A stretch of 64,000 bases of DNA from Teredinibacter turnerae T7901 (GTDB taxonomy: Bacteria; Pseudomonadota; Gammaproteobacteria; Pseudomonadales; Cellvibrionaceae), in the NCBI RefSeq assembly GCF_000023025.1, contig NC_012997.1, positions 3,097,125 to 3,161,124 on the forward strand. Reading direction: 5' to 3'. This document shows, in pieces, positions 50,977 through 60,099 of the stretch. Within the stretch, counting starts at the first letter, position 1, and every line of letters starts with the position of its first letter. Made by a program: the position numbers and the translations under genes. The notes under the pieces are model-generated. The model worked only from the letters and a program-made list of their open reading frames with translations. It was not told the origin of the DNA and did not search any database.

Positions 50977-52287
50977 CTACTCAATGCGCCAAACAGGCTG
51001 AAATCCGCCGCTCGTCTCGAAGCCCTGACAAATCCACAAATCGCCCACTGCCACCAGCTCCTGGCCCGCATAAACCAGCGGTACCACGTCCCGCAACCAC
51101 GGCTCCAGGCGATATTCCTGTAACAACTTCTTCAATGTCTGAGAGTTCTGCCTATCTGCAGGCTGACAGCGTTCGCCACCTTCCCTGAACAAAACCCGAT
51201 AATTACCGGGCGCAAGGCCAACTTCGGCAGGCTTACCGACAATGGAAAAGTTACCCAGTTGAAGCTTAGTAACACCATCCCAGTTTTTGTAGCAGGCTTC
51301 ACGTTCGACTGCGTAATTTAGTCGGGGCGCCAGGTATAAGCGGTTTTGATAGCGGTAGATGCTGCCACCGCGCACGCCCGCAGGGCCCCAGCTAACCTCA
51401 GGTTTCGCATCTTCCGCCGCCAATAATAGCTTGCGTACCTCTGCAAGGTGCTGCTGGGATGGCATTAAACAATCACTCCGCCCAATCCAATAGCGCAGAA
51501 GATGGTGCTGGCGAACTTCGGAGAAATTCAGAAAGACATTGAGTATGAGGCTCTCACCAACACGTTCTTTGCGCAACTTGCAGGCGTTGAGATCGTCGTC
51601 TAGATAGGCATCGAGCAGTTCCTGACTTTCCGCGAGAAGACTCGCCGAGGTCGCGATACGCTCAATAGCTCCCGGCCAACGGGCGGAGAGCGCAGGCATC
51701 ACCTCGTGGCGAATATAGTTGCGGTCGAACGACGTATCGTCGTTGCTCTCGTCTTTGATCCAGCGCACCGCGTGATCGTCGGCCCACGCCTCCAACTGCG
51801 GGCGCGCCACATCCAAAAAAGGGCGCACCAGAGTTTTTCTTCTCCCCAGATTCCGGGATCGAGGAACACCGCACAGTCCTTTCAAACCTGCGCCCCGCAT
51901 CAGCCGGTAAATGAGTGTTTCAGCCTGATCATTCGCGTGATGCGCTGTGAGTAAAATTTCGCCAGGCTTAAGCAGCTCGCTAAAAATCTGGTAACGAAGT
52001 TTACGCGCGGCATCTTCTACCCCACCGCCAAAGTCATCCACACTGACCGTTCTTACGGTCAGCGGCACACCCAATGAATTTGCGGTATCCTCGCAATGGC
52101 GCTGCCAAGCCTGCGCATTGGGTGACAATTGATGGTTTACGTGTACGGCTTGCAGATGCTCCAGGCCCAACTGCGCTGCTTGATGCAATAACACCGTGGA
52201 ATCCAAACCACCGCTGAATGCAATCCAAACGCCCTTTGCATCTCGCAATTGCGTTTCGTAAGCTTGCAAACCTGGAAAAACGACCAT
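50977..52287 (-). CDS. tilS: tRNA(Ile)-lysidine synthetase TilS
   Basis: Modifies C34 of the AUA-reading tRNA-Ile to lysidine. The 436-residue form has the PP-loop WIAFSGGLDSTVLLHQ and the HHANDQAETLIYRLMRGAG motif, followed by the TilS C-terminal domains. I used the ATG at 52287 because AGGGGTGG precedes it; upstream in-frame codons overlap the S9 peptidase start. In E. coli and pseudomonads accA precedes it, but here a divergent S9 peptidase does. Confidence 0.95.
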   Translation of the reverse strand: MVVFPGLQAYETQLRDAKGVWIAFSGGLDSTVLLHQAAQLGLEHLQAVHVNHQLSPNAQAWQRHCEDTANSLGVPLTVRTVSVDDFGGGVEDAARKLRYQIFSELLKPGEILLTAHHANDQAETLIYRLMRGAGLKGLCGVPRSRNLGRRKTLVRPFLDVARPQLEAWADDHAVRWIKDESNDDTSFDRNYIRHEVMPALSARWPGAIERIATSASLLAESQELLDAYLDDDLNACKLRKERVGESLILNVFLNFSEVRQHHLLRYWIGRSDCLMPSQQHLAEVRKLLLAAEDAKPEVSWGPAGVRGGSIYRYQNRLYLAPRLNYAVEREACYKNWDGVTKLQLGNFSIVGKPAEVGLAPGNYRVLFREGGERCQPADRQNSQTLKKLLQEYRLEPWLRDVVPLVYAGQELVAVGDLWICQGFETSGGFQPVWRIE

Positions 52288-52337
52288 AGCCACCCCTAGG
52301 TAAAAAACTGAACCGGCAGACTTATACAGGAAAATCC

Positions 52338-54290
52338 ATGCACGAGCGAGACACCCCCAAGAAAAACCTGCCTTTCGGTCGCTGGCCATCGACTATTTAC
52401 GCAGAGCTGGTCGCCAACGGCACGCCGCGTATCGCCGAACCCTGTATTGTCGGCTCAACTATATTCTGGCTACAGGGGCTGCCCCAGGAAAAGGGCCGCA
52501 CCACCATTATGGCGCAACCACTAGACGGCAGCGCAGCACCGGGCAGCCTGCTCCCGTCCCCGCTAAACGCGCGCTCCAAAGTACATGAATACGGCGGGGG
52601 CAGTTATCTTATAACTGAAACCGACATCTACTTCGTGCAGGCCGATGACCAGCAAATTTATCGTATCCAGCGCGACCCCAGCCTAAAATCAATTCCCGTG
52701 GCAGTAACCGACACGCCCAGCGCCCGCTATGCGGATCTTATTCTGGACCCCACCACCAATGCGATTGTCGCCGTGTGTGAAAGCCACAACGCAGAATCTG
52801 CGCACCCGTCAAACAGTTTGGTAAGCATAGATCTGAACAACGGAAACGTCATTTCGATCATTGCCGAAGGCGCAGACTTTTATGCGAGCCCGACCATTTC
52901 TTCAGATGGTCAATATCTGGCTTGGTTGAGCTGGGATGCGCCTGACATGCCCTGGGACACGACCGAACTTGCAGTGACCAAGCGCAGCGTAAACGGCGCG
53001 TTTAGCCAGGCATGCGCAACAACCGTTGAAGGCCATAGCGGCCATAGCCTGTTTTTGCCTAGGTTCCACCGCAACGGCGACCTCTATTTTGTCTCCGATG
53101 TTAATCAATGGTGGAATATTTATGTGATTCCCCAAGCGCACTTGCGCGATAACAAGACTGACAGCCAACCTGTTACCCAAATGAACGCTGAATTCGCAAC
53201 ACCCCAATGGGTGTTTCGCATGTCTACTTACGACTTTCTGGACAACAACACTTTGCTCGCCTGTGCCAGCGCCAATGGCGAATGGCAATTAATTACGCTG
53301 GATCTTTCCAAAAAACAATGGCCAGCCCCGTGCCAGTCTGTGGCAAATGCACCATCGTCTATTAGCGATTTATTTGCTGACGGCAACGGCCACGCTGGAT
53401 TTATCGGCGCTGCTCCGGCGCAGGCACCTACACTCTATTTACTGGATGACAATCACAATCCAGTAGCATCCACAACGTCAGCTTCACCCGTAAGGGAACC
53501 CGAAATATCACGTCCCCTAGCCGTAGAATTCCCCACCAGCCAAAATGCAAACGCGTATGGATTTTACTACGCCCCGAGAAACAGTCAGTACAAAAGTGAT
53601 GACGATTTACCACCGCTAATCGTTATTTGCCATGGCGGCCCAACTGCAGCCACCGACACCGCATTCAATGCGAAAATACAGTACTGGACAAACCGAGGCT
53701 TTGCGGTACTGGATGTCAACTATCGCGGCAGTACTGGCTATGGTCGCGACTACCGCCACGCGCTTTCCGGCCAGTGGGGCGTGTTCGATGTAGATGATGT
53801 ATGTGCTGCTGCCGAATATGCAGTGGCGCAGGGCTGGGTCGACAAAAACAAGCTAATCATAAAAGGCAGCAGCGCCGGTGGTTATACGGTGCTCGCCGCC
53901 CTCGCCTTTCGCGATACATTCAGTGCGGGCGTCAGCTTGTACGGTATTGGCGACCTGGAAACCCTGGCACAAGATACCCATAAATTTGAAGCCCAATACC
54001 TGGAAAAACTGGTAGGTAGCTACCAACAGCAGCCAGAACTTTACCAACAACGTTCCCCAATTCACGCAGTCGATAAAATTAGCTGCCCACTCCTCGTTTT
54101 TCAGGGGCTTGAAGACAAGGTGGTACCGCCCAATCAGGCGGAAGCGATGGTTGATGCCGTAAAAAATAAAGGCCTGTACGTCGAGTATGTCACCTTCGCC
54201 GATGAAGGCCACGGATTTCGCAACGCCACCAATATAAAAACGATGCTGGAAACTGAACTGGCGTTTTATCAGAAGGTATTTAATTTATAA
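52338..54290 (+). CDS. S9-family prolyl-oligopeptidase-like serine peptidase
   Basis: A 650-residue cytoplasmic peptidase of the S9 family (acyl-aminoacyl/dipeptidyl peptidase group). An N-terminal beta-propeller of about 380 residues (SKVHEYGGGSYL, SPTISSDGQYLAWLSWD) precedes the alpha/beta hydrolase. VICHGGPTAATD and NYRGSTGYGRDYRHAL are family motifs; the nucleophile Ser is in IKGSSAGGYT, the acid in GLEDKVVPP, and His in DEGHGFR. The start, with AGGA upstream, is only 50 bp from the divergent tilS start, so they share a control region. Confidence 0.93.
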   Translation: MHERDTPKKNLPFGRWPSTIYAELVANGTPRIAEPCIVGSTIFWLQGLPQEKGRTTIMAQPLDGSAAPGSLLPSPLNARSKVHEYGGGSYLITETDIYFVQADDQQIYRIQRDPSLKSIPVAVTDTPSARYADLILDPTTNAIVAVCESHNAESAHPSNSLVSIDLNNGNVISIIAEGADFYASPTISSDGQYLAWLSWDAPDMPWDTTELAVTKRSVNGAFSQACATTVEGHSGHSLFLPRFHRNGDLYFVSDVNQWWNIYVIPQAHLRDNKTDSQPVTQMNAEFATPQWVFRMSTYDFLDNNTLLACASANGEWQLITLDLSKKQWPAPCQSVANAPSSISDLFADGNGHAGFIGAAPAQAPTLYLLDDNHNPVASTTSASPVREPEISRPLAVEFPTSQNANAYGFYYAPRNSQYKSDDDLPPLIVICHGGPTAATDTAFNAKIQYWTNRGFAVLDVNYRGSTGYGRDYRHALSGQWGVFDVDDVCAAAEYAVAQGWVDKNKLIIKGSSAGGYTVLAALAFRDTFSAGVSLYGIGDLETLAQDTHKFEAQYLEKLVGSYQQQPELYQQRSPIHAVDKISCPLLVFQGLEDKVVPPNQAEAMVDAVKNKGLYVEYVTFADEGHGFRNATNIKTMLETELAFYQKVFNL

Positions 54291-54436
54291 ATGCATAACC
54301 CGATAATTCGGGAGCTCAGAAATCGTCGATAAGTGCTCAAAGAAGGTATACAGCCCCATTGCCTGGGGATACAGCATGCAACTGATGATACCTATACCCT
54401 ATTTGACGCTTAGCCCCACTTCCGCATGACGGCGGC

Positions 54437-54805
54437 TTATTCCGCCATTTGTTCGTCGATTGAGCGGGTTCTCTCTGTTATTAGGGTACCTGTGTGCAAC
54501 GTGCTTTTTCTTTCAACAAGAAGCACGCAGCATTCTTTCTCAGCAATTGGGTTGTGCGCAACCCCCTTTGGAACGACATAAAAATCACCTTGTTCCAACT
54601 GCACATCGCCGCTTTCTGTTTGAATGAGCAGACGTCCTGAGAGAATAAAAAATGCTTCATCTTCCTCATCATGAGTGTGCCAGGCAAGCGAACCTTTAAG
54701 CTTTGCAACTTTGACATAGGCATCGTCAACGTCAGCGATAACTTTGGGAGACCAGTAATCTTGAAGAGAATTCGCCTTTTTCAACGCAGAAACGACAGAG
54801 CTCAT
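54437..54805 (-). CDS. Cupin-domain protein
   Basis: A 122-residue single-domain cupin. The metal motif reads WHTHDEEDEAFFILSG, with the second motif GDFYVVPKGVAHNP: two His, one Glu and a late His, the usual ligand set. Function cannot be fixed; cupins include isomerases, dioxygenases and ligand sensors. It lies 126 bp after the type II thioesterase gene on the same strand, so it could belong to the NRPS operon or be independent. Confidence 0.87.
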   Translation of the reverse strand: MSSVVSALKKANSLQDYWSPKVIADVDDAYVKVAKLKGSLAWHTHDEEDEAFFILSGRLLIQTESGDVQLEQGDFYVVPKGVAHNPIAEKECCVLLVERKSTLHTGTLITERTRSIDEQMAE

Positions 54806-54931
54806 TTAATCACCATATTAAGATAAAAAAATTCTTTTCGATAATCTTAAACTCGGCGATAACCTATCAGAGGGGTCATCACCAAAACCAATAAACTATT
54901 ATAGTTGCCACAACGACCGCATTTTTGAAGG

Positions 54932-55693
54932 TTACCACTCTGCCTGCGGCTCCATCATCGAAATGAGAATACCATTTATTACCTCTAGTACACTCGACAC
55001 ATTGGACTCCAAAAAGAAATGGTCGCCGTCAAACATTTTAACAGAAGCCCCAGTTTCGAAATGTTGCCCCCATGCGACTAATTGTTCATCAGAAAGGCCA
55101 ACATCCGAACGGCCTGCAAATACCGTTGTCCGCACAGGTAATTGTTCTTCATTTTTATAAACATAATGAGCACCCAAACAGAAATCGGCCCGAATTGTCG
55201 GGGCACACAGACGCATAAGGTGATCATTTTTCAAAATCTCTTCAGGCGTGCCGTTAAGATCTCTTAACGCTCCAATAAATTCATCCATCGGCAAATCGTG
55301 TAGCCCGCCGCCCTGGATCGGTATGTGCGGAGCTCTACTACCCGAGGCAATAAAATGTGATGGCAGACGCTTTCCTTCTAGCGACAGCTTACGAATCAAT
55401 TCAATTCCCATCCGGCTGCCTAAACTGTGCCCGAATATTACGTAAGGCCGATCGAGCAGCGGAACAATTTCGGCGAACAGGCTTTCTATTAAAGCCTCCA
55501 TTCTTACAAAAGGAGTTTCATTGATTCTGTTCGCACGCCCAGGGAGTTGAACAGCAACAAGCTCGACATATTCTGGCAAATACGCAAGCCAAGGAAAATA
55601 TATAGCTGCACTACCGCCCGCATAAGGAAAACAAATCAACCTGATAGCCGGGGCGCGCTTTGGCTGGGAAATAATAAACCATTTAGATGTCAC
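54932..55693 (-). CDS. Type II thioesterase of the NRPS operon
   Basis: A 253-residue alpha/beta hydrolase of the external (type II) thioesterase class, which clears wrongly charged carrier proteins. Signatures are LICFPYAGGSAAIY, VELVAVQLPGRANRI, FGHSLGSR with the nucleophile Ser, the ARSD-type acid region FAGRSDVGLS and the histidine in DGDHFFL. Its ATG overlaps the stop of the RND pump gene by 4 bp, so translation is coupled to the pump. This is a strong sign that pump and NRPS act together. Confidence 0.93.
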   Translation of the reverse strand: MTSKWFIISQPKRAPAIRLICFPYAGGSAAIYFPWLAYLPEYVELVAVQLPGRANRINETPFVRMEALIESLFAEIVPLLDRPYVIFGHSLGSRMGIELIRKLSLEGKRLPSHFIASGSRAPHIPIQGGGLHDLPMDEFIGALRDLNGTPEEILKNDHLMRLCAPTIRADFCLGAHYVYKNEEQLPVRTTVFAGRSDVGLSDEQLVAWGQHFETGASVKMFDGDHFFLESNVSSVLEVINGILISMMEPQAEW

Positions 55694-58600
55694 TTGATTG
55701 CCACCTCCTGTGCATCGAAAGCTGTGTGAGCGCTAGTTCGGTTTCTGCCCCGTAAAGAAGACCCTGCCACGTACAATGCGGGAACTAAAGCCAGAGTAAC
55801 GAGTAGCGCAAATAACACTCCAAACGCTAACGATAAAACCGCAGGCTTTAAAAACTGAGCCTGCACCGAAGTTTCGGAAATCATCGGTATCAGCCCGACA
55901 AAGGTTGTTACCGAGGTTAACAACACAGGGCGAAATCGGCTGACAGCACCTTCGATCATCGCCGTACGGGCAGATTCTCCGGCAGTGCGTAGCTGCAGCA
56001 CGGCGTGCATAAGGACCAAGTTATCATTAATCACCACACCCGCCGCGGCGCCTATGCCGAAATAAGAAAATAGCGCCATGGGAACCCCAAAGAGCAAGTG
56101 GCCAATTACCGCTCCCACGAAGCCAAAAGGAATAGCCACTAGTACTAGCAGAGGCAGAGTATAGGATTGAAATGCGATTGCGATAAGTGCGTACATTAGG
56201 AATAGAGCAATACCATACAGACTCAAAATTTCCACAAAAAAGCGTTTTTCGCCTTCTGCTTCGCCAACTTCCCCAAGAGTCACTCCTGGATAACTTTCCT
56301 GCCACGCAGCAATCGGCCCGGAATTTAAGGCTTGCGCAATAGCTCTGCGATCGGCAGAGTACAATTCAGCGGTCACCGTCGCTGTACGTTGCCGATTCTG
56401 TCTTTCAACACGTTTTATTGCAGATGTATAGCCGAAGTTCGCCACTGCACTAAGCGGTATTTCTCGGCCATCCGCTAACTGCAATCTAAAATTGCGCAAT
56501 GACGAAAATGAGCTGCGTTCTGAACGGGGTAATCGAACCATTACACGAACGTCTTCTCCGTTGCGTACAAGTCTCTGAACCTCTTCACCATAAAAGGCAT
56601 GGCGCACCTGCCGGGTTATCTCAGAGATCGAAAGATCCAGTTGATATGCCGCTGGCTTTAAGCTAAAACTCAGTTCTTGCTGATTTGAATCGAGTGTATC
56701 AGCGATATTATAAACATCACGATAGCCGGCCAACATCGTTTTAAAAGCCAGTGCTGCCGCAGATATAAGCTCAGGATCGGGGTGACTAATTGTATAGCTC
56801 AACGCGGGCTCTTGGTTTTTCCGATGAAAAACCTGCACCTTTTTTACACCTGGCGGATGGCCAATAATCGAACGCCATTGTTGCGATAGCTGCTCCGCAC
56901 TAATTTTACGCGCCTCGATTAAAGGCAGCTTGAGCAGTGCCGTTAATGTGTTGTCCGCTAGCCCCAAGTACCAGCTCTCGATCTTTGCAGATCCCGAGGT
57001 CGGCTGGTCGACCCCCGGTGATTGAATTGGATCGCCATTTTTTTCATTCAAGAGCACATCTATAGAGTTCTCCACCACCTCCGCTATCTGATTTACTTGC
57101 AGATCCGATACATTGCTTTCCAGATTCAAAACCAAGGTAACCTGATCGCTTTCGATTTCCGGAGCAAGTGAAAACTGGAGGAGACCACTGGTCAGGAATC
57201 CCACACACAAAACGAAGAGCGCAATAAAGACACTTATCGACAAATATGGCCGCAGAGTAACAAACTCCAGACAGCGGCGATAGTGCCTGTGGCTAAGCAT
57301 CACCAACCCGTCGCGCACCCGCTCCTGAAATCTATGTAGCACATTACCATTTGAGATCAATTTCAACTTTCGTAAATGAGCAGGCAGAATGAAAAATGCA
57401 TCCAACAACGAAAAACAAAGAGCAAATATAATTACAAGCGCAATTTGGCGGGTAACCTGAGCGTCGGCACCGGTGATAAAAAGCCAAGGTAAAAAGGCCA
57501 ACATTGTCGTCGCGACAGAAAATACTACAGGTTTGGCGACGAGTGTAACACCGCGAGTGACACAGTCTGCCCCTGCGGCAGCGTTCTTGTATGTCTGGGT
57601 ATGAATGCTCTCTCCGACAACTATAGCATCGTCCACAATGATGCCTATAACCAATAGAAAGGCAAACGTCGATAACACATTAATTGAAACGTCCATGTAC
57701 GGCAAAAGCGCAAAAGTTCCCATATAAGACGAAGCTATGCCGACGGTCACCCAAACAGCAACAGTGAAGCGCAGCGTTAACATCAACACAGCAAATACCA
57801 ATATCAAGCCCGATAATGCCGAATTTTCTATGGTTGTCATTCGACTTTTATAGATATCCGCCGAGTCCCACCAGACCGCTATTTCTACTGGACCTTGGTC
57901 TAGAGTTGCGAGATTAACAGCGGATCCCGACTTGAATTTCGTCTGAGGCCGCTGTTTCCGTTCGGCGAGCCAATCGTTCACTCGACGACTGACATCGATA
58001 ACATCGGTAGTTTCTGCAGACATTATCTTTATTTGAATTGCAGGTTTTCCTTGCATGATTGAAAGATGTAGCTCATCGACAAACCCATCGACCACCGTCG
58101 CCATATCGCCAACCCGGATCACACCGCCCAACTCCGTGTTACGAACAACGATATTCAGGAAATCCTCTTTTTTGTTGGCAAGGTTTTCTGTACGCAGCTG
58201 CAAACCTCCAGATGGAGTTTTAACCATACCTGCAGAAAGATTTATTGAACTTCGTGCGATTGCCAACGCAATTTCATTAAAACTGATCCCGTACTTGAGC
58301 ATTTGCGCCGTAGAGAGCTCGATAACAAACTCATCTGGACGACTTCCGGAAAGTTCAACCAAATTAATACCGGGTAATTTCAACAGTTCGCTACGAATAG
58401 TTTCCGCGGTGCTTTTCAAATCTCGCTCAGTTAACTCGCCGAATACGACCAAGCGCATTACTTCGTTGCGAAAAATAGATTCGTATACCAGCGGCGGTTC
58501 AATCTCTACCGGAAAACTCCGTATTCCTGCAACTCGACTCTTTACTTGGTTGAGAAAACGTGTCATATCAACAGTGGGATCAGCTTCAATAACGATAAGC

Positions 58601-58869
58601 GCCTGTGACTCCTCTGCTGTAGCACTCACCCTGTCGATATTATCAATATCCATTATTGCTCGTTCGACCCGAGTAATGACTTGCTCCTCGAGATCTTCCG
58701 GAGCAGCGCCGGGCCATACCACAAGAATTTCGACTACATTCGTATGTATGGTCGGCATAAGTTCCCGGTCTAGCCTCAGAAACCCTATAAAACCAGCAGC
58801 CAGCACACCAAATAAGAGCAGGTTTGCTGCGATAGGATTTTTTACCCACCAGCCAATTAACGCGCTCAT
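55690..58869 (-). CDS. RND-family efflux transporter (AcrB type)
   Basis: A 1059-residue inner-membrane proton-driven exporter. It has the RND layout: an N-terminal helix (NPIAANLLLFGVLAAGF), a large periplasmic loop, then helices 2-6 with the proton-relay Asp pair in VIGIIVDDAIVVGES, a second large loop, and helices 8-12. It lies between the adaptor (4-bp overlap) and the type II thioesterase (4-bp overlap). No TolC-type outer channel is in the window, so it must borrow one. It most likely exports the peptide made by the NRPS or its precursor. Confidence 0.93.
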   Translation of the reverse strand: MSALIGWWVKNPIAANLLLFGVLAAGFIGFLRLDRELMPTIHTNVVEILVVWPGAAPEDLEEQVITRVERAIMDIDNIDRVSATAEESQALIVIEADPTVDMTRFLNQVKSRVAGIRSFPVEIEPPLVYESIFRNEVMRLVVFGELTERDLKSTAETIRSELLKLPGINLVELSGSRPDEFVIELSTAQMLKYGISFNEIALAIARSSINLSAGMVKTPSGGLQLRTENLANKKEDFLNIVVRNTELGGVIRVGDMATVVDGFVDELHLSIMQGKPAIQIKIMSAETTDVIDVSRRVNDWLAERKQRPQTKFKSGSAVNLATLDQGPVEIAVWWDSADIYKSRMTTIENSALSGLILVFAVLMLTLRFTVAVWVTVGIASSYMGTFALLPYMDVSINVLSTFAFLLVIGIIVDDAIVVGESIHTQTYKNAAAGADCVTRGVTLVAKPVVFSVATTMLAFLPWLFITGADAQVTRQIALVIIFALCFSLLDAFFILPAHLRKLKLISNGNVLHRFQERVRDGLVMLSHRHYRRCLEFVTLRPYLSISVFIALFVLCVGFLTSGLLQFSLAPEIESDQVTLVLNLESNVSDLQVNQIAEVVENSIDVLLNEKNGDPIQSPGVDQPTSGSAKIESWYLGLADNTLTALLKLPLIEARKISAEQLSQQWRSIIGHPPGVKKVQVFHRKNQEPALSYTISHPDPELISAAALAFKTMLAGYRDVYNIADTLDSNQQELSFSLKPAAYQLDLSISEITRQVRHAFYGEEVQRLVRNGEDVRVMVRLPRSERSSFSSLRNFRLQLADGREIPLSAVANFGYTSAIKRVERQNRQRTATVTAELYSADRRAIAQALNSGPIAAWQESYPGVTLGEVGEAEGEKRFFVEILSLYGIALFLMYALIAIAFQSYTLPLLVLVAIPFGFVGAVIGHLLFGVPMALFSYFGIGAAAGVVINDNLVLMHAVLQLRTAGESARTAMIEGAVSRFRPVLLTSVTTFVGLIPMISETSVQAQFLKPAVLSLAFGVLFALLVTLALVPALYVAGSSLRGRNRTSAHTAFDAQEVAIK

Positions 58870-60059
58870 AGCGCCTGTTCCTGTATAACAAACACATTTT
58901 GTGTAGCTATCGGCTTGGCCACTACTGCCTCAGCTTTTGCTCCCTCTACGACAGCAGAGACCGGGGATGTGACAATCAGGTCTCCATCTTTTAGCCCATC
59001 AAGGACAACGAGTGACTCCGAACGCTGCTGAAAAACACTAAGCCTTTTGGAAAAAACCTGCCCGTTGTTCACAACATACACCCTATTACCATAGTGCAAC
59101 GCTTCGGATGGTATAACGTAAGCCCGAATAGGTTCCGTCGCGCGAACCTGAGCAGAAATAAATGAACCAATTGCCAATGGCATCTTTTCCTGACCGCGAA
59201 CCTGTTCGTAGGGAGCTTCAACTTTGACATAACCATAAATGAGTCGGGTTTGGCGTTCGTACGCTGCATCAACACGTGCGAGCCAGCCCCACCATTCATA
59301 ATCTCTACCAGCAACATTCGCCGTTACTTTCACTTTAAGCGCATCCTGCTTTTCGGCTTTATAACCCATACTAATGCCCAGCTGGATAAGCTGGTCGTCG
59401 GTGAAAGCCAGACGAACTTCGGCATTCTCAGTCGAATAAGCCTCTCCCAGGGATACCCCAACAGGAACATATTGACCAACGCCAACAAGCTTACTGCGTA
59501 TACGGCTGGTAAAAGGAAGTGTGATAGCGGTTCTTGCCAGATCCAATCGCGCTTTCTGCAAGCCCGCCTCAGCGGCTTTCAATTGCGCCCGAGCCTGAGC
59601 TATTTGTGGCTGTTTAAGCGCAAGAGGTGTGTGACTGCCTGAGGGAAGCTGCTTTCGGGCGACCTCAGCATCGGCAATATTTTCTTGCAGCGCCAGATCG
59701 GCGATGGCAACCTGGGCTTCAGCCTGAACAACGGCCAGGCGATAATCTTCATCTTTTATCTTGATCAGTACTTCGTTGGCATCAATAGTTCCACCAGCGT
59801 TAAACGCAGGGTGAATTGATTCAATTCTGCCACTAACCTCAGCAATTAAGGTAAGTTCGGATTCCGCTTTTACCTCACCAAAAAGATCGACAACAACCTG
59901 CACTAATTGAGAGTGAATTTCATTCACCTCATAGCGAGGAATTGCCTCAGGCGTGGCATTTTTTACCGGCGGTTCTTTAGCCACAGTCATTAAAAAAACC
60001 GCAATAAAACTAGCCGCTATAATGCCTGACGGCAACATTATTTTTATTAACTTACCCAT
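58866..60059 (-). CDS. RND efflux periplasmic adaptor (MFP/HlyD type)
   Basis: A 397-residue membrane-fusion protein with an N-terminal anchor (LPSGIIAASFIAVFLMTVAK), a lipoyl/barrel-sandwich (LIAEVSGRIESIHPAFNAGG), an alpha hairpin with the coiled-coil segment around AQARAQLKAAEAGLQKARLD, and beta-barrel and membrane-proximal domains. It pairs with the RND pump that follows and overlaps it by 4 bp. It starts 40 bp after the NRPS stop codon, so NRPS, adaptor and pump are one transcript. Confidence 0.93.
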   Translation of the reverse strand: MGKLIKIMLPSGIIAASFIAVFLMTVAKEPPVKNATPEAIPRYEVNEIHSQLVQVVVDLFGEVKAESELTLIAEVSGRIESIHPAFNAGGTIDANEVLIKIKDEDYRLAVVQAEAQVAIADLALQENIADAEVARKQLPSGSHTPLALKQPQIAQARAQLKAAEAGLQKARLDLARTAITLPFTSRIRSKLVGVGQYVPVGVSLGEAYSTENAEVRLAFTDDQLIQLGISMGYKAEKQDALKVKVTANVAGRDYEWWGWLARVDAAYERQTRLIYGYVKVEAPYEQVRGQEKMPLAIGSFISAQVRATEPIRAYVIPSEALHYGNRVYVVNNGQVFSKRLSVFQQRSESLVVLDGLKDGDLIVTSPVSAVVEGAKAEAVVAKPIATQNVFVIQEQAL

Positions 60060-60099
60060 CGGCTAACTTCCTGAGCCAAAATAAAAAGGCTGATTATAT

